A DNA stretch of 64,000 nucleotides from Arion vulgaris (lineage: Eukaryota > Mollusca > Gastropoda > Stylommatophora > Arionidae), in NCBI GenBank assembly GCA_020796225.1, contig CM036755.1, positions 85,569,803 through 85,633,802 of the forward strand, in the 5' to 3' direction. A program made the position numbers and the translations under genes. Positions within the stretch are counted from its first letter, which is position 1. Every line of letters begins with the position of its first letter. The notes beneath the pieces are model-generated. The model saw nothing but the letters and a program-made list of their open reading frames with translations. It had not been told where the DNA came from and did not search any database. Positions 45,577 through 58,504 of this stretch are shown here, piece by piece.

Positions 45577-46240
45577 TTGCGTTGATTTTTTATTAATTTT
45601 CACCCGATTGTAGTTTTATATAAACCCAAACTAAGTAAAAAGGGAAGTACTAACGATAACCAAATCACAACATCGTGGTTTTGACTAGAATCGAAGTGAA
45701 ACCAAGTTTAATTTCCGTTTTCAAGTTACCTGTGATTAAAAAATAATGTCTAACAATTCAGAGTCTAGAAATGGTTTGTTATCAGCCGTTCTGATGTTTT
45801 ACAGCTGCAGAAGAGCGAGATTGGTTGCATGAAGATGTAGATACTGATAGTGAAGATAGTGAAGCTTCTGATGACACGAAGTTTGATTTAAATACGTCGA
45901 TTTTTAAATAATTTAAATAATACTAGTAGTGTTTCCAAACCCAGCTGGAGAGGGGCTTTGGCCCAGTCGGGTTTCCCGTAGGATTGCAACAAGAAGAAGG
46001 ATTCAGACAAAACCCCAAAGTCACTTGGAGAAGTTATATAGTTGCTATGTTAGGACTATTATTCAATACTTTGTTTTTATTCCTGTAAATTTTAAATAAT
46101 TTCCACTGTATGTGATTATATATTATGAGACATGAATGTTTAGTATGTGAAATCTTCAATTTGACAATTTTAATGGAAATTTCTTCAAAGATGGTCGTTA
46201 CAATTATGAACAGTTAGTAAACCATATATTCCATCAATAT
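45577..46240 (+). mobile_element. Possible piggyBac-like remnant, copy 2
   Basis: The counterpart of 33,195-33,900. The small ORF starts at ATG 45746 but is broken by single-base losses relative to copy 1. Confidence 0.3.
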
Positions 46241-46842
46241 TTTCTTAATTTTGTGTATTCATAAATGGATTACTTATATAAAGAGAGCAGCTACACTGAC
46301 TTATTCACCATATTGTTCCTCAAGGCCCTTGGTAAGTTGGATTTTTTTCTCACAATTTCAATTAATTTTGTTATTACATGCTAATATTTGTACAATCAAA
46401 CAACATTATATTTTCGCATACAACAATATTTTAGAAAGTACAATCATTTATCTTTAATTTGATATATATTAAGTTCAACTTTAAATCATATTTAGAAACA
46501 ATATTTTTAATTTAACTAAAGTATGTGTGCAATATTTTTGAAGCTAAAAAATAATTCCGTCCAGAGGTGAAAAAAACCTGGTACTGAATCAGTTAATATA
46601 CCTTGACTACAATGATATTTGTCTACTCAGTTGTAGAAAACAAAGAAGGAACATCCAAGATGAACTTACATTAAGCTATATATTTGAGAGAACACAGCGA
46701 GAGAACGAGATAAAGATTATATATATATAGATTGTCTTCACAAAGTATCGTCAGACACTGTCAAATGTAATCATAAAATTGCGTCAGTAGACTACATTTA
46801 TTTCTGTGACATATATACATATTTTATTTCTTTACTTGACAG

Positions 46843-46867
46843 TTGTGTGTTGGCTGATGTATCGGAG
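46843..46867 (+). CDS. Micro-exon C, copy 2 (25 nt as given)
   Basis: It has acceptor tttacttgacag and donor gtaagtaac. The phase-1 frame reads V-C-W-L-M-Y-R, so W-L is kept although the local sequence differs from copy 1 by indels (one g fewer before ttggct, extra tg after). See copy 1 at 34489 for the 25 versus 27 nt question. Confidence 0.55.
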
Positions 46868-47169
46868 GTAAGTAACTTGTTTTATCCGTTAGTATGTTTT
46901 TTCATTGTGCAGAAAGGTTTAAAAATCCATTAATTTTAATAAAAATATCTTGTTAAGTAGATGCAGATAATAATAATCTTCTATCGCAAGCTATGATGAC
47001 ATCAGCCTCAGAAGTGTGTTGCTGCACATCTCTACTGTGCTTATAGCCTATTGTATAATTAACTACAGGTACAGTCCCCTTCCACTTTTGTGTATAATGA
47101 TAAAGGTTGAACACGTGTCTGTGTTGTGTGTTCTGTCTTTTCGATTACTATATGCTTCAGCAGAACGAT

Positions 47170-47640
47170 AAGTATCAGCTACTAGAGTGCATCCTGTGTT
47201 GTTGCAATACCACATTTGGTTATCTTACGCTAGCAATTACCAACTATTTGATCGCATCTTGTGTTGTTGCAATACCACATTTGGTTATCTTACACTAGCA
47301 ATTACCAGCTACCTGAGTGTATCCTGTGTTGTTGCAGTGCAACAGGTTATCTTAACTAGAATTACCAGCCACCTGAGTGTATCCTGTGTTGTTGCAATAC
47401 CACATTTGGTTATCTTACACTAGAAATTTACCACCCACCTGAGTGATCCTGTGTTGTTGCAATACCACATTTGGTTATCTTAATTAGCAATTACAGCTAC
47501 CTGAGTGTATCCTGTGTTGTTGCAATACCACATTTGGTTATCTATCTTACCCTAGCAATTACCAGCTACCTGAGTGTATCTGCGTTGTTGCAGTCTACAT
47601 TTGGTTATCATTATCAGTTATATAGATCTATCATCATTAG
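47170..47640. repeat. 65-bp minisatellite, left part, copy 2
   Basis: The same unit as at 34.82-35.29 kb (atcctgtg subfamily). Confidence 0.9.
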
Positions 47641-47644
47641 CACC

Positions 47645-48535
47645 GGACATGTCCATAGGTGCTCCGATCTCCGCCTCAACAAATCCAGCAGCGTCCAGGA
47701 CCCAACACGCCAGTTCGATGTTGATTAATCAATCTTTTTGCATATTTAGTATGTCGTTCTTTTCGGGCTGCACCAATATTGACACCCATCTCTTTCAATC
47801 TTGTCAGCGAGTAGGATTTACAGCCCTGAAACTCCTTTTGTTCGGAAAGACTCAATGCGTGAAGAATGTCATTTGATCCATTGCAGCCCCCTCTGATATT
47901 GTAGCTGCGGATTCTATCAGCTCGTTCATTACCCCTAACTCCTGCGTGCCCATGGACAAAAATAAAGGTGATTTCTCTGATCATTGTCTGTACCAGTTCC
48001 TCCACCCAGTTGCGTCTCACCATACCTGATTCGACTTTACGAATCATGCTCATGGAGTCACTGAGTATGAAAACACGAGAGTAATTGTGAGATGCCAACC
48101 AGTTAAACGCCTGAAACCCGCCCAAAACCTCCATTGTCAAGCTACTTGTGGTTGCTGCGTAGGCCCCACGGGCCCTTTCTTATTTTTTTCTCCTGGAGCC
48201 TGCTGAAAAGCCCACGCAGAGCGTTGTTGGTGAATGACTGAACCATCGGTGTAAATAACCACACATGCATTGAGATGTCATTCAGAGAGCTCCACCTCAC
48301 GTTTAACAGTGATATATTATTTTGTTCGCAGTTTTTCTTAATAGATGTAATAACGGTAAAAGCAGTCGGAAATTGAGGCACAGCAATCCATTCCTCTCCT
48401 GTTAATTCTGAAGGATCACATATTTTCCTAAGCGTATCTTCCGCCTGAGCCATGATCTGCCTCTTGAGTCAAACCCTTTCTCCTTAATTATTTCTTCATG
48501 GAGGGATGTTCCTTGTTTGCATTGATTCTTAGATA
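47645..48535 (-). pseudogene. LINE RNase H part, minus strand, copy 2
   Basis: This copy is the easier one to read. 48453-48142 has MAQAEDTLRKICDPSELTGE and VWLFTPMVQSF. 48140-47676 has the RNase H C-terminal half: FILSDSMSMIRKVESGMVRR, then TFIFVHGHAGVRGNERADRI (Asp and His/Asn active-site neighbourhood), then the tail to RHTKYAKRLINQHRTGV. The N-terminal TDGS part is frameshifted. Confidence 0.75.
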
Positions 48536-49150
48536 TGATCGAACCATCCGTTTCAAGTCTGTTAGCAATGTTGGGAGATCAAGGGGGAATCGCATATCAT
48601 ACCCCAGGGTCTCCACTATCTCCAGTACTATTCAATGTATTCCCCATAATGATTCAAGCAGAAATTATCTGGCAGGGGACGAACCCTGTCATTTGCAGAC
48701 GACATCATGGTGTACAGACAGGGAGAAACAGGGATGAAATTGCTAATAAACTCCAGGAAGAACTGAACCCATAATAGCCGGGTGTGATGTTTCTGGTGCA
48801 ACGATAAACCATACCAAGGCTGTGCTATCATGGTTCTTCCTAAATAATCACATTGTGAAGTCTGACACACCACATGTTACGTTAGAAGGACATGCACTCA
48901 TGAACAGCATCTAGGGAGTTATTTAGGTGAAAAATTTTGGGATCGCAGTTTTGCTTTAGGAACATATCGACCAAGTTATTGCCAAGGCTCACAACGCACT
49001 ATCCGCATTGAGAATCAGGGCGGCTGCAAAATTGAGCAACGCCTTCTTGTGCTCTTGTACCAAGGTATTGTTCTGTCATGTATAGAATATGCATGCGCTT
49101 CTCTAACAATTAGTCCTACCAAACAGTAAGACTGGAAAAATTAAAAATGA
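48536..49150 (+). pseudogene. LINE RT part, inverted, copy 2
   Basis: It reads GSPLSPVLFNVF and, in another frame, GRGRTLSFADDIMVY-like text near 48680, then the thumb. It is the counterpart of 36.2-36.8 kb. Confidence 0.7.
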
Positions 49151-49845
49151 GGCTATGCTCACATTTGGTTATCTTATAGCAATTAACCAGCCACCTGAGT
49201 GTATCATGCGTTGTTGGGGGTGCAACATTTGATTATCTTAGACTAGCAATTACCCAGCTACCTGAGTGTATCATGCGTTGTTGCAGTGCCACCTTTGGTT
49301 ATCTTACACTAGCAATTAACCAGCTACCTGAGTGTATCATGCGTTGTTGCAGTGCCACCTTTGGGTTATCTTACATAGCAATTAACCAGCTACCTGAGTG
49401 ATCATGCGTTGTTGCAGTCAACATTGGTTATCTTTCACTAGCAATTAACCAGCTACCTGAGTGTATCATGTGTTGTTGCAGTGCCACATTTGGTTATCTT
49501 ACACTAGCAATTAACCAGCTACCTGAGTGTATCATACGTTGTTGCAGTGCAACATTTGATTATCTTACACTAGCAATTACCAGCCCACCTTAGTGTATCA
49601 TGCTGTTGGGTGCAACATTTGATTATCTTAGACTAGCAATTACCCAGCTACCTGAGTGTATCATACGTTGTTGCAGTGCCACATTTGGTTATCTCCCCTA
49701 GCAGTTACCAGCTACTTGATTGCATCATGCGTTGTTGCGGTGCAACATTTGATTATCTTACACTAGCAGTTACCAGCTACTTGAGTGCATCATGCGTTGC
49801 TGCGGTGCAAAACATTTGATTATCTTATTCTAGCAGTTAGCAGCT
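49151..49845. repeat. 65-bp minisatellite, right part, copy 2
   Basis: The atcatgcg subfamily, about ten units, as at 36.81-37.49 kb. Confidence 0.9.
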
Positions 49846-49849
49846 AATG

Positions 49850-50290
49850 TTATCTATACCACAACGTTTTAGAGACTCTGCAAGAGTTTATTTAATGCGT
49901 TTTGCACATCCACAAAATGATCGCCTATTCTTTCAAGGTGACCATCATCAATGCTTTGAATGTGTTTATCATGCATGCGAGCAACGTAAAGGCCCATTTC
50001 ACTTAGACCTTCTACGACTGGGTGTTGACGATTTAAAATTTGGTTTTCATGAGGATTTAATTGTTTGGAATGTGTTCCTGTCATTTTATTTTGTGTACTT
50101 TAGTAGATATATTGTGTGGGTAGTTTAGTTTTCTTGTGTCTCTTCAATACACTGACCATGTCTTGCTGGCTTACAACATCGTACTTAGCACATTGACCAA
50201 GTAAACTTGCAGCTTTGTGGCTACGCTTTTCCACTTCCGGTCCCCCCCTATTAAACATCAACCATGTCAATACATTCCCGGACATGGCTA
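49850..50290 (-). pseudogene. LINE C-terminal fragment, minus strand, copy 2
   Basis: The minus strand (50084-49869) reads YVARMHDKHIQSI, DDGHLERIGDH and FVDVQNALNKLLQSL. It is the counterpart of 37.49-37.97 kb. Confidence 0.55.
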
Positions 50291-51085
50291 CCTTATTGTT
50301 GACCTTAGAATCTGTACTTGAATGACGTTAAATCACTGCTCTAATCTTCAGACGGATGTCCATGTTACTGAGACAAGTAGTAAATAACTAATTAGGTAGT
50401 AGTTTGTGTCTTTCGACAACCTATGTCAATTCCATTGTTATAATTTAAAGATATCTATATTTATATATAATCGTTAGCTCTCTCTTTTCTATATGTTTAT
50501 CTTTTTATAACACAGTAACAGAGAAGTCTGTTCGAAGACAGTTAGTAAATTCAATAACTTTTATTTCATAAATTTACAAGATTGGGCATTCTCAATCTAC
50601 GCAACAAATAGGTTACATGAACTAGTGTTTTGCATACACAATAACATTAATTAATAATATGGTATTTCGAGAACAAATTAACTTGACTATCATCTCGTCC
50701 TTGTCCACGAGTTCTTCTTCTTCTTCCCGCTTTTCTCAGCCCCTTTTCTTTCTCTCTCACAATAATCAGTAAGCCTACAGCTTTGATGGTTTTCTACTAC
50801 TGGAGTAATATTCATTATAAATTACCAATGATACGAGTCCAAGGTGGTACTGGTTAAGAATAATGTGGACCATAGACTTTTGCATCTGTGCTAGTACTGG
50901 ACCTGCAAGTCCCTCGTCTAAGTCGTCACACTAAAACATAACATCAACAATAACAATACCGAAGAATGTATCGCTGGATTATTATTCCTTCCTGTCCATC
51001 ATTTTTTGTTGGCGATATTGCTTAGTCCAGACGATAGAATGTCATATTATCATCTACTGTCTCTCTGTACCCCTGTGCATATATA
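50291..51085. other. Unassigned DNA, copy 2
   Basis: The counterpart of 37.98-38.69 kb; nothing recognised. Confidence 0.4.
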
Positions 51086-51109
51086 TATATATGTATACAT
51101 ATGATGTGT

Positions 51110-51700
51110 ATTTGAGCAGTAGCAGATTTAGATGGCTAGGGCATGTGCGAAGAATGGATAATGGTCGATTCCAAAACAAATGTTGTTCTATGAACTTTCG
51201 GGGGGAAGAGGACCAAGGGGACCATTGGCGATATAAAGATGTCGCCAAGGTCTCAATGAGTAACCTTTCTATCGGTCCCAGCAAATGGGAAAAACTGGCT
51301 GATGATCGAGATATATGGAAAACAACATTTTCAAAGGTGCATATTCTTTTGAAGAGAGACTTAGGGATGACCTGAAAGACAAGAGAGACAAGTGAAAACT
51401 CAGAATTTGTCATAGTGAAACACTTGCCAATTGACCGTCTTCAAATGCGAAAATGATATATTACTATATCAGAAAAAATTTCATACTTTGGTCACATCAA
51501 GCGCAGATGGCCTGGAAAGAACAATATAGAGGGCAGGGTCCCAGGGCGCAGAGGCAGAGGTAAAAAAGAAAAGATGTAAGATATTAAAGAAACCATAAAC
51601 ATGACCATTTACGAAGTGGGTGAACTGGCAAGAGACAGAGTGAATTTCAGATTTCTGCAAAAGAGCAACGTCCTATAAAGGATACGCACCTTGAAGATGA
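51110..51700 (+). pseudogene. Two LINE tails in series, copy 2
   Basis: 51.11-51.31 kb reads SSSRFRWLGHVRRMDNGRF, then YKDVAKVSMSNLSIGPSKWE and KLADDRDIW, more complete than copy 1. 51.48-51.70 kb is the second (L-a) tail. Confidence 0.7.
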
Positions 51701-51702
51701 TG

Positions 51703-51733
<31 letters not shown>

Positions 51734-51735
51734 CA

Positions 51736-52225
51736 GGGGCGGTTCGTCATTAAGAGCCAGTGGGACCCGGCCCCACCAAATATTTTGAGTAATGTGCACT
51801 TATTAACTTTATAAATTATTTGTTCATAATTATTTCTTGCACCTTTGAAGATTGATATATAACGCTAAAATATCACACAGTCTGTAATCTTAAATTCAAC
51901 ATAATACCTCCCATTAGTATACGCTCCAGGTCATTAAGGGTCAGTAGATCCGACTACATCAAACCAAAAAAGAGTAAATGTATTTTTTATTTCATAAATT
52001 ATTTCTTCATGAATATTATTTTTAACTTGACACCGATTAGCTTTAAAACAAGTAAAGGTCAATATTATATCATAATAATAAAACAATCATAATAATTTAT
52101 AAAATTTCATCAAAAATATTCAGTACAGTCTGGATAAGTCACGCATAGTGCAGTGCACTTTTTTCGGTAGTTCATTTTAAATATGCCTATCTACGATAAC
52201 ATTGCAACGTTTGATATTTGACGTC
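51736..52225 (+). mobile_element. hAT-type non-autonomous element fragment, copy 2
   Basis: It begins CAGGGGCGGTTCGTCATTAA after an (AT)n tract; the counterpart of 39.395 kb. Confidence 0.6.
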
Positions 52226-52229
52226 TACC

Positions 52230-53400
52230 TGCTCAGCACCTCCGGGATATCTCTAACAATGCACCCACCCCGGTAGCTGTCCATTTCAATGGCCCCTGTT
52301 ACCACGGCAGGTTAGATGTTTCTATCACCGGTCTTGTGTCGTGCTCCTCCGATGATCGCAGCAGGTTATCATTGGAATGTTGGTTTTTTGACCGTTTGGG
52401 TGTAGTGTCACCCAAAGGTATCAATGTACGACTTCAGCACACGCAGTGTCTATGCCCACTGGTCTTTCTTCTTCTTATTTCATTCTCTCTATTTCATCTA
52501 CCCCCTCCACAGACCCTATGACTCACTACCATTTCCTCTTCTGTCTGTCCACTCTCCAGCCACCTCCCTGTTCTTATTTATATCTACGCAGTATCACATG
52601 ACACTATCATCCCTATTCATCGTCAGAATTCGGCTCAAACTCTAGGGTGTCATTTTTGACACTTCTCTCCCCTCTGTTCTAGCCATACGACATTGGATTA
52701 TGCCTGTGTTCGTTCCCGGACACACAGGATGCATATTAGCCAAGTAGGGCTCGAGTCGTTCTTGGTGAACGGTGGTCGAGACATTCCTAGTTTAGTCACT
52801 GGGACTCGTTCTAGTGTCATGTTCTATCCCATTTTCTTACTTGCATACTTATCTTATGCACGTTATCGTCTGGTATACATATCTGTGGGACACTTACAGT
52901 GTGATACTGTTGACAAACCCCCGGGAACATTGGAGTACATACCGCCTTTGTTATCGGAGAGTATGCAATCCATATTAGCCGAATAGGGCTCATGTTGTAT
53001 GGGGGTGTACGTGTTTACACATCAGTATGCCATGTCGGTCATTAACGCTATTATCTCAAGTTTCTTCCACCTACCTCTCCTGCTCTTCCCACGTTGGGTC
53101 TAAGTTCCCACCTGTACAAACAATATCTTACGTAACCTGCCACTGACCCTTTCCGATTGACCAGCAAATCGGTAACCTAATAGTCTTCCTATTTCCTGTC
53201 CTTTCTATCATTTACGAGATGCTGACCAAGAGCCACGCAGGTACGTATGCCAGTATCTTTTGATTCAGATCATTTGTTAGTATCATGTTTTAGTTAATTT
53301 AGTTTTTTGTGTTCTTGATAAAGGTCTTAAGCACCAAAACGTTGAGTGTGGTTTTTTTTCATATCTTACAATTAATTTTTCCCTTCTTATGTAATACTGT
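52230..53400 (+). pseudogene. PLE fragment, subfamily P2, copy 2
   Basis: C-terminus of the endonuclease: SSDDRSRLSLECWF, then DRLGVVSPKGINVRL near 52340-52435. The long 3' region ends with gataaaggtcttaagcacca and aaacgttgag near 53320-53345. Confidence 0.6.
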
Positions 53401-53404
53401 ATAT

Positions 53405-54450
53405 TCTCGGCTATGCATCGAGTTAAGAAAATCACTCGCCAGCAGGCCCTTACCAGCCAGCATAGACTACTAACTCTGACAGAGTAAAACTTATCTTAAC
53501 TTACCACCCCATAGTTCCCTGGTGAAAAATGTTTTATTCCGTCATCTGTCTATCCTTAGATCAGATCCTGAGACCCGTTCTGTCTTCCCCAACTATCCTT
53601 TGGTGGCTTACAGACGGGACATAAGTCTTAAGGATATGTTAGTACACAGTCGCCTTAAGTCCAATATCCAGACTAACTTTGGCACTGTCCAGTGTGGCCG
53701 TCAGGCGTTGCAACACGTGTGCTTATGTGATACAGACGCGTACTGTATCTTGTCCTTTAGGCACGTTTCTTATTGACGATGGGCTCACATGCGAGTCCCG
53801 TATTCTTATCTATGCCATTATCTGTAAGCGGTGTAACAAGGCTTATATCGGCGAGACAGGCAAGAGGCTCAGTGACCGATTCGCCCAACACTTGCGCGAC
53901 ATACGCCAATGCTCTGTGACCCCTGAGCCACCCATTTCAATGATACTGGCCATTTAGGAGCTCACGATGTCCAGGTCACAGCCATCCGATCATGTTCCTC
54001 GGATGATCGCAGTCGATTTGCTCTGGAGAATCGGTTGATTTCTTTGTATGGTACCTTGCGACCACGCGGGCTCAACGTATTACATTCTTATGCTTCTTAG
54101 TACTTTCTCTTCCCATGCTTTGTAATCTATATGGGTATATGTTGCATGTATTCAAGTTATATATTTACTAGATGTTTCATTGTTTCTTTTCCGTTCTATT
54201 TCTAGTTTTTATGTGTGTTTTTTTGTGTTATATTTATTTCGTTATTCGTTTTATTCCAGATTTTCCTTAGATACGTTTGTATTTGGTCGTCCATTTGTGT
54301 TTCATTTTAATTTGTCACTCCTGTTTGTTCGTTTGCTTGACAAAGGCCTTGTTGGTCGAAATGTTGCTGTATTTGTCATTGTTTTTGTAATTTGTAAAAC
54401 TACAGTACTTTGTAATTACGTGTTTTGCCAATCAAATAGTTTTACTGCAG
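53405..54450 (+). pseudogene. PLE fragment, subfamily P1-related, copy 2
   Basis: It includes FRHLSILRSDPETRSVFPNY, PLVAYRRD, KDMLVHSRLKSNIQTNFGT, then CNTCAYVIQTRTVS and AIICKRCNKAYIGETGKRLS, DRFAQHLRDIRQ. The 3' region holds gacaaaggccttgttggtcg and aaatgttgctg near 54340-54370. Confidence 0.75.
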
Positions 54451-54484
54451 TTCCATATATATATACTGAATACTGTATATACCA

Positions 54485-54900
54485 GTCTTTGCTCTATCGC
54501 CTTTTTCCTCAGTATTACCGCAGCCACACTAACGATTTTCTCCAGATCTGATCTGATCCAGTCTGACCACCTCAGATTGTTGATTTTCACATCGCATCCC
54601 CAATATAGAAGTCCTGAACAGTGCTGGCATTCCAAGCATGCACACTTTACTGAGTCAGCGACGTCTCAGATGGCTGGGACACGTGTGCCGTATGAGCGAT
54701 GATAGAATCCCAAAGAACTTTCTATATGGTCAACTCGCATCTGGTGCTAGACTCATTATTATGCTTCATTGACACCTGCAAGCGTGATCTAACTTCATGC
54801 GGCATAGACAAAAACACTGGGAGCGGCTGGGCCAAAGACAGGCAAGCATGGCGAGCGGCAGTGAGGGGCGGCTCAAAAAAAAAGAAGAAAAACAACATCA
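54485..54900 (+). pseudogene. LINE tail, copy 2
   Basis: The counterpart of 42.1-42.56 kb: VLNSAGIPSMHTLLSQRR, LRWLGHVCRMSDDRIPKNF in broken frames, then DRQAWRAAVRGGS and an A-rich end. Confidence 0.65.
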
Positions 54901-55165
54901 CATGGGGAGGCAAAGAGAGCACAGAGAGCAGAGAGAACATCCCATGCATCGGCTCTAGTCTCCAGGTATACCTCAACAACTGTGCAAGGATTGCCACTCA
55001 AATAGAGCCATTACAGCCACATGAAACGTTGTGATTCAGCACAGAACATACTACGTGACGCAACACCTATTGTCTCCTGAGAAAAAGAGGCCAATGATGA
55101 TGAAATCTATTTCTAGTATAATTCACCAGATTTTATTTGATTATTTAATATTTTTTTATTTGCAG

Positions 55166-55192
55166 AACTATGGCTAGAAAATGAAGGTGGAA
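55166..55192 (+). CDS. Micro-exon D, copy 2, 27 nt, nonapeptide with LWLENEGG
   Basis: The acceptor tttttttatttgcag and donor gtaagtatg enclose exactly 27 nt. Phase-1 reading: two bases, L-W-L-E-N-E-G-G, one base. The W-L core and the Gly at the eighth position match exons A, B and E. Joined to exon E the split codon is AGA (Arg). The alternative frame is stopped here by TGA, which supports phase 1. Upstream intron sequence is the same as in copy 1. Confidence 0.7.
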
Positions 55193-55739
55193 GTAAGTAT
55201 GTTCAATTAATTTGTTAATCATAAAGTCTTGGTCACGTTCAGGGATGTGATGTGTAATGTAATAATGGGATATGCAATAATGGGATATGTAATAACGTGA
55301 TATGTAATAATGGGTATGTAATACTGGGATATGTAATAATGATATAATAATGGGATATATAATGATGGGAACGACTAGCTGATGACAGAGTTGTGTGGAT
55401 AGCCAAATTACGAAAGGGCGCAGAATCTTTTGAGAAGAGACTTGTATGAGCTGAATGACAAGAGAAAAGCGAAACTCAGAAGTTGTCACAGTAAAACACT
55501 TGCCAATTGACCGTCTGTAGAGATGAAATATATATAATGGGATATGTAATAAGGGGATATGTAATACTGGTATATGTAATACTGGGATATGTAATAATGG
55601 TATTTGTACTCTAGTAATTGTTGAACTCGAATTGTTATCTTGTAATATATCGGTTTTCAAACCACCTTCACTTACATATACAAGAATACGTGCACGTTCA
55701 CTTCGATCAGACATTGAAGCGGATATATGGTAATCACGC

Positions 55740-57180
55740 ATACTATTCTCAAGTTAAACATACTTATATATCGTAACATCATGAATATAGTTCTATTGTT
55801 CTCAAGTTAAACATACTTATATATCGTAACATCATGAATGTAGTTCTACTGTTCTCAAGTTAAGCATACTTATATATCGTAACATCATGAATGTAGTTCT
55901 ATTGTTCTCAAGTTAAACATACTTATATATCGTAACATCACGAATGTAGTTCTATTGTTCTCAAGTTAAACATACTTATATATCGTAACATCATGAATGT
56001 AGTTCTACTGTTCTCAAGTTAAGCATACTTATATATCGTAACATCATGAATATAGTTCTATTGTTCTCAAGTTAAACATACTTATATATCGTAACATCAC
56101 GAATGTAGTTCTATTGTTCTCAAGTTAAACATACTTATATATCGTAACATCATGAATATAGTTCTATTGTTCTCAAGTTAAGCATACTTATATATCGTAA
56201 CATCATGAATGTAGTTCTATTGTTCTCAAGTTAAACATACTTATATATCGTAACATCATGAATGTAGTTCTACTGTTCTCAAGTTAAAATAACTTATATA
56301 TCGTAACATCATGAATGTAGTTCTATTGTTCTCAAGTTAAACATACTTATATATCGTAACATCATGAACGTAGTTCTACTGTTCTCAAGTTAAACATACT
56401 TATATATCGTAACATCATGAATATAGTTCTATTGTTCTCAAGTTAAACATACTTATATATCGTAACATCATGAATATAGTTATATTGCTCTCAAGTTAAG
56501 TACATACTTATATATTGTAACATCATGAATGTAGTTCTATTGTTCTCAAGCTAAGCATACTTATATATCGTAACATCATGAATGTAGTTCTATTGTTCTC
56601 AAGTTAAATATACTTATATATCGTAACATCATGAATGTAGTTCTATTGTTCTCAAGTTAAACATACTTATATATCGTAACATCATGAATGTAGTTCTACT
56701 GTTCTCAAGTTAAACATACTTATATATTGTAACATCATGAATGTAGTTCTATTGTTCTCAAGTTAAACATACTTATATATCGTAACATCATGAACGTAGT
56801 TCTACTGTTCTCAAGTTAAACATACTTATATATCGTAACATCATGAATATAGTTCTATTGTTCTCAAGTTAAACATACTTATATATCGTAACATCATGAA
56901 TATAGTTATATTGCTCTCAAGTTAACTACTTATATATTGTAACATCATGAATGTAGTTCTATTGTTCTCAAGCTAAGCATACTTATATATCGTAACATCA
57001 TGAATGTAGTTCTACTGTTCTCAAGTTAATATTATATATCGTAACATCATGAATGTAGTTCTATTGTTCTCAAGTTAAACATACTTATATATTGTAACAT
57101 CATGAATGTAGTTCTACTGTTCTCAAGTTAAACATACTTATATATCGTAACATCATGAATGTAGTTCTACTGTTCTCAAT
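55740..57180. repeat. 53-bp minisatellite, copy 2, about 27 units
   Basis: The same array as at 43.42 kb, cleaner. It continues at 61.21-61.46 kb on the far side of the PLE pair. Confidence 0.95.
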
Positions 57181-58470
57181 TTAAAATAGGGGAAGACTGC
57201 AGTAAAACTTGGTAAATAGTGAAACACGTACAAACAAAGTACTATAGTTTTACAAAATACATAAACAGTGACGATATACAGCAACGTTTCGACCAACAAG
57301 GCCTTTATCAACAAACGAACAAACAGGAGTGACAAATTAAAATGAAACACAAATGGACGACCAAATACCAACGTATCTAAGGAAAATCTGAATAAAAACG
57401 AATAACGAAATATATGTAACACAAAACACACATAAAAACTAGAAATAGAAAAGAAACAATGAAACATCTAGTAAATATATAACTTGAAGACATGCAACAT
57501 ATACCCATATAGATTATAAAGCATGGGAAGAGAAAGTACTAGAAGCATAGAATGTAATACATGCAACATATACCCATAGAGATTACAAAGCATGGGAAGA
57601 GAAAGTACTAAGAATCATAAGAATGTAATACGTTGAGCCCGCGTGGTCGCAAGGTACCATACAAAGAAATCAACCGATTCTCCAGAGCAAATCGACTACG
57701 ATCATCAGAGGAACATGATCGGATGGCTGTGACCTGACATCGCAAGCTCCTGAATGGCCAGTATCATTGAAATGGGTAGCTACAGGGGTCACAGACCATT
57801 GGCGTATATCGCGCAAGTGTTGGGCGAATCGGTCACTGAGTCTCCTGCCGGTTTCCCCAATATAGGCCTGTTGCACCGCTTGCAGATAATGGCATAGATA
57901 ATATTACGGGACTCGCACGTGAAACTGTCTTCAACAACGAACGTGGCTTTTGGAAAAGACACCGTGCGGGTCTGTATTACATAAGCAAGTGTTACAGCGC
58001 CGACGGCCACACTGGATGGTGCCAAAATGACTCTGGATGTTAGGCTTGAGGCGATCAGAACTAACATATCCTAAGGCTTCTGTCCCGTCTGTACGCCACC
58101 AAAGGATAGTGTTGGAAGATTGAACGTGTATCAGGATCAGACTGAAGAATGGAGAGATGACGGAATAAGACTTTCTTCACAAGGAACTATGAGGGTGGAA
58201 AGTTAAGACAAGTTTCACCTGTCAGATTGGAAGTTCTATGCTCGTTAGAGAGAGCCTCCTGGCGAGAAATTTGCTGAACGCGCCGCATAGCAGAAGCAAG
58301 CACCTTATCTGGGTATAAGCGCTTACGAAAGAAATCCAGCATCTCGTGAGCTCTATCGAGGAAATCGTCGTCCTCGCTACAGAGGCGACGAAGGCGCAAG
58401 AGTTGAGAGAATGGTAAAGAATCACGACAAGCCTGGGAATGGGAAGAGGTATAATAAGCAACAATATGCT
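57181..58470 (-). mobile_element. Inverted partial PLE, head-to-head with the plus-strand PLE
   Basis: From right to left: 58516-58187 reads SHSQACRDSLPFSQLLRLRR, SEDDDFLDRAHEMLDFF and RRVQQISRQEALSNEHRTSN; 58067-57670 has the CCHH/GIY-YIG endonuclease (KATFVVEDSFTCESRNIIYA, YIGETGRRLSDRFAQ). The 3' region then ends at 57181 against the minisatellite. The RT active site is absent; it is cut at the position equal to about 59.98 kb of the plus copy. High identity to that copy fits an inverted pseudo-LTR of one PLE insertion. Confidence 0.75.
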
Positions 58471-58504
58471 CCTTTACTCCCTTATTCGTTTTATTATCCA
58501 TGTT

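Larger units (their letters stand above)
45577..57930. repeat. Tandem duplication, copy 2 (about 12.35 kb)
   Basis: A collinear repeat of 33,195-45,576. The internal features of copy 1 recur in the same order; only those that add information are listed separately. Confidence 0.85.
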
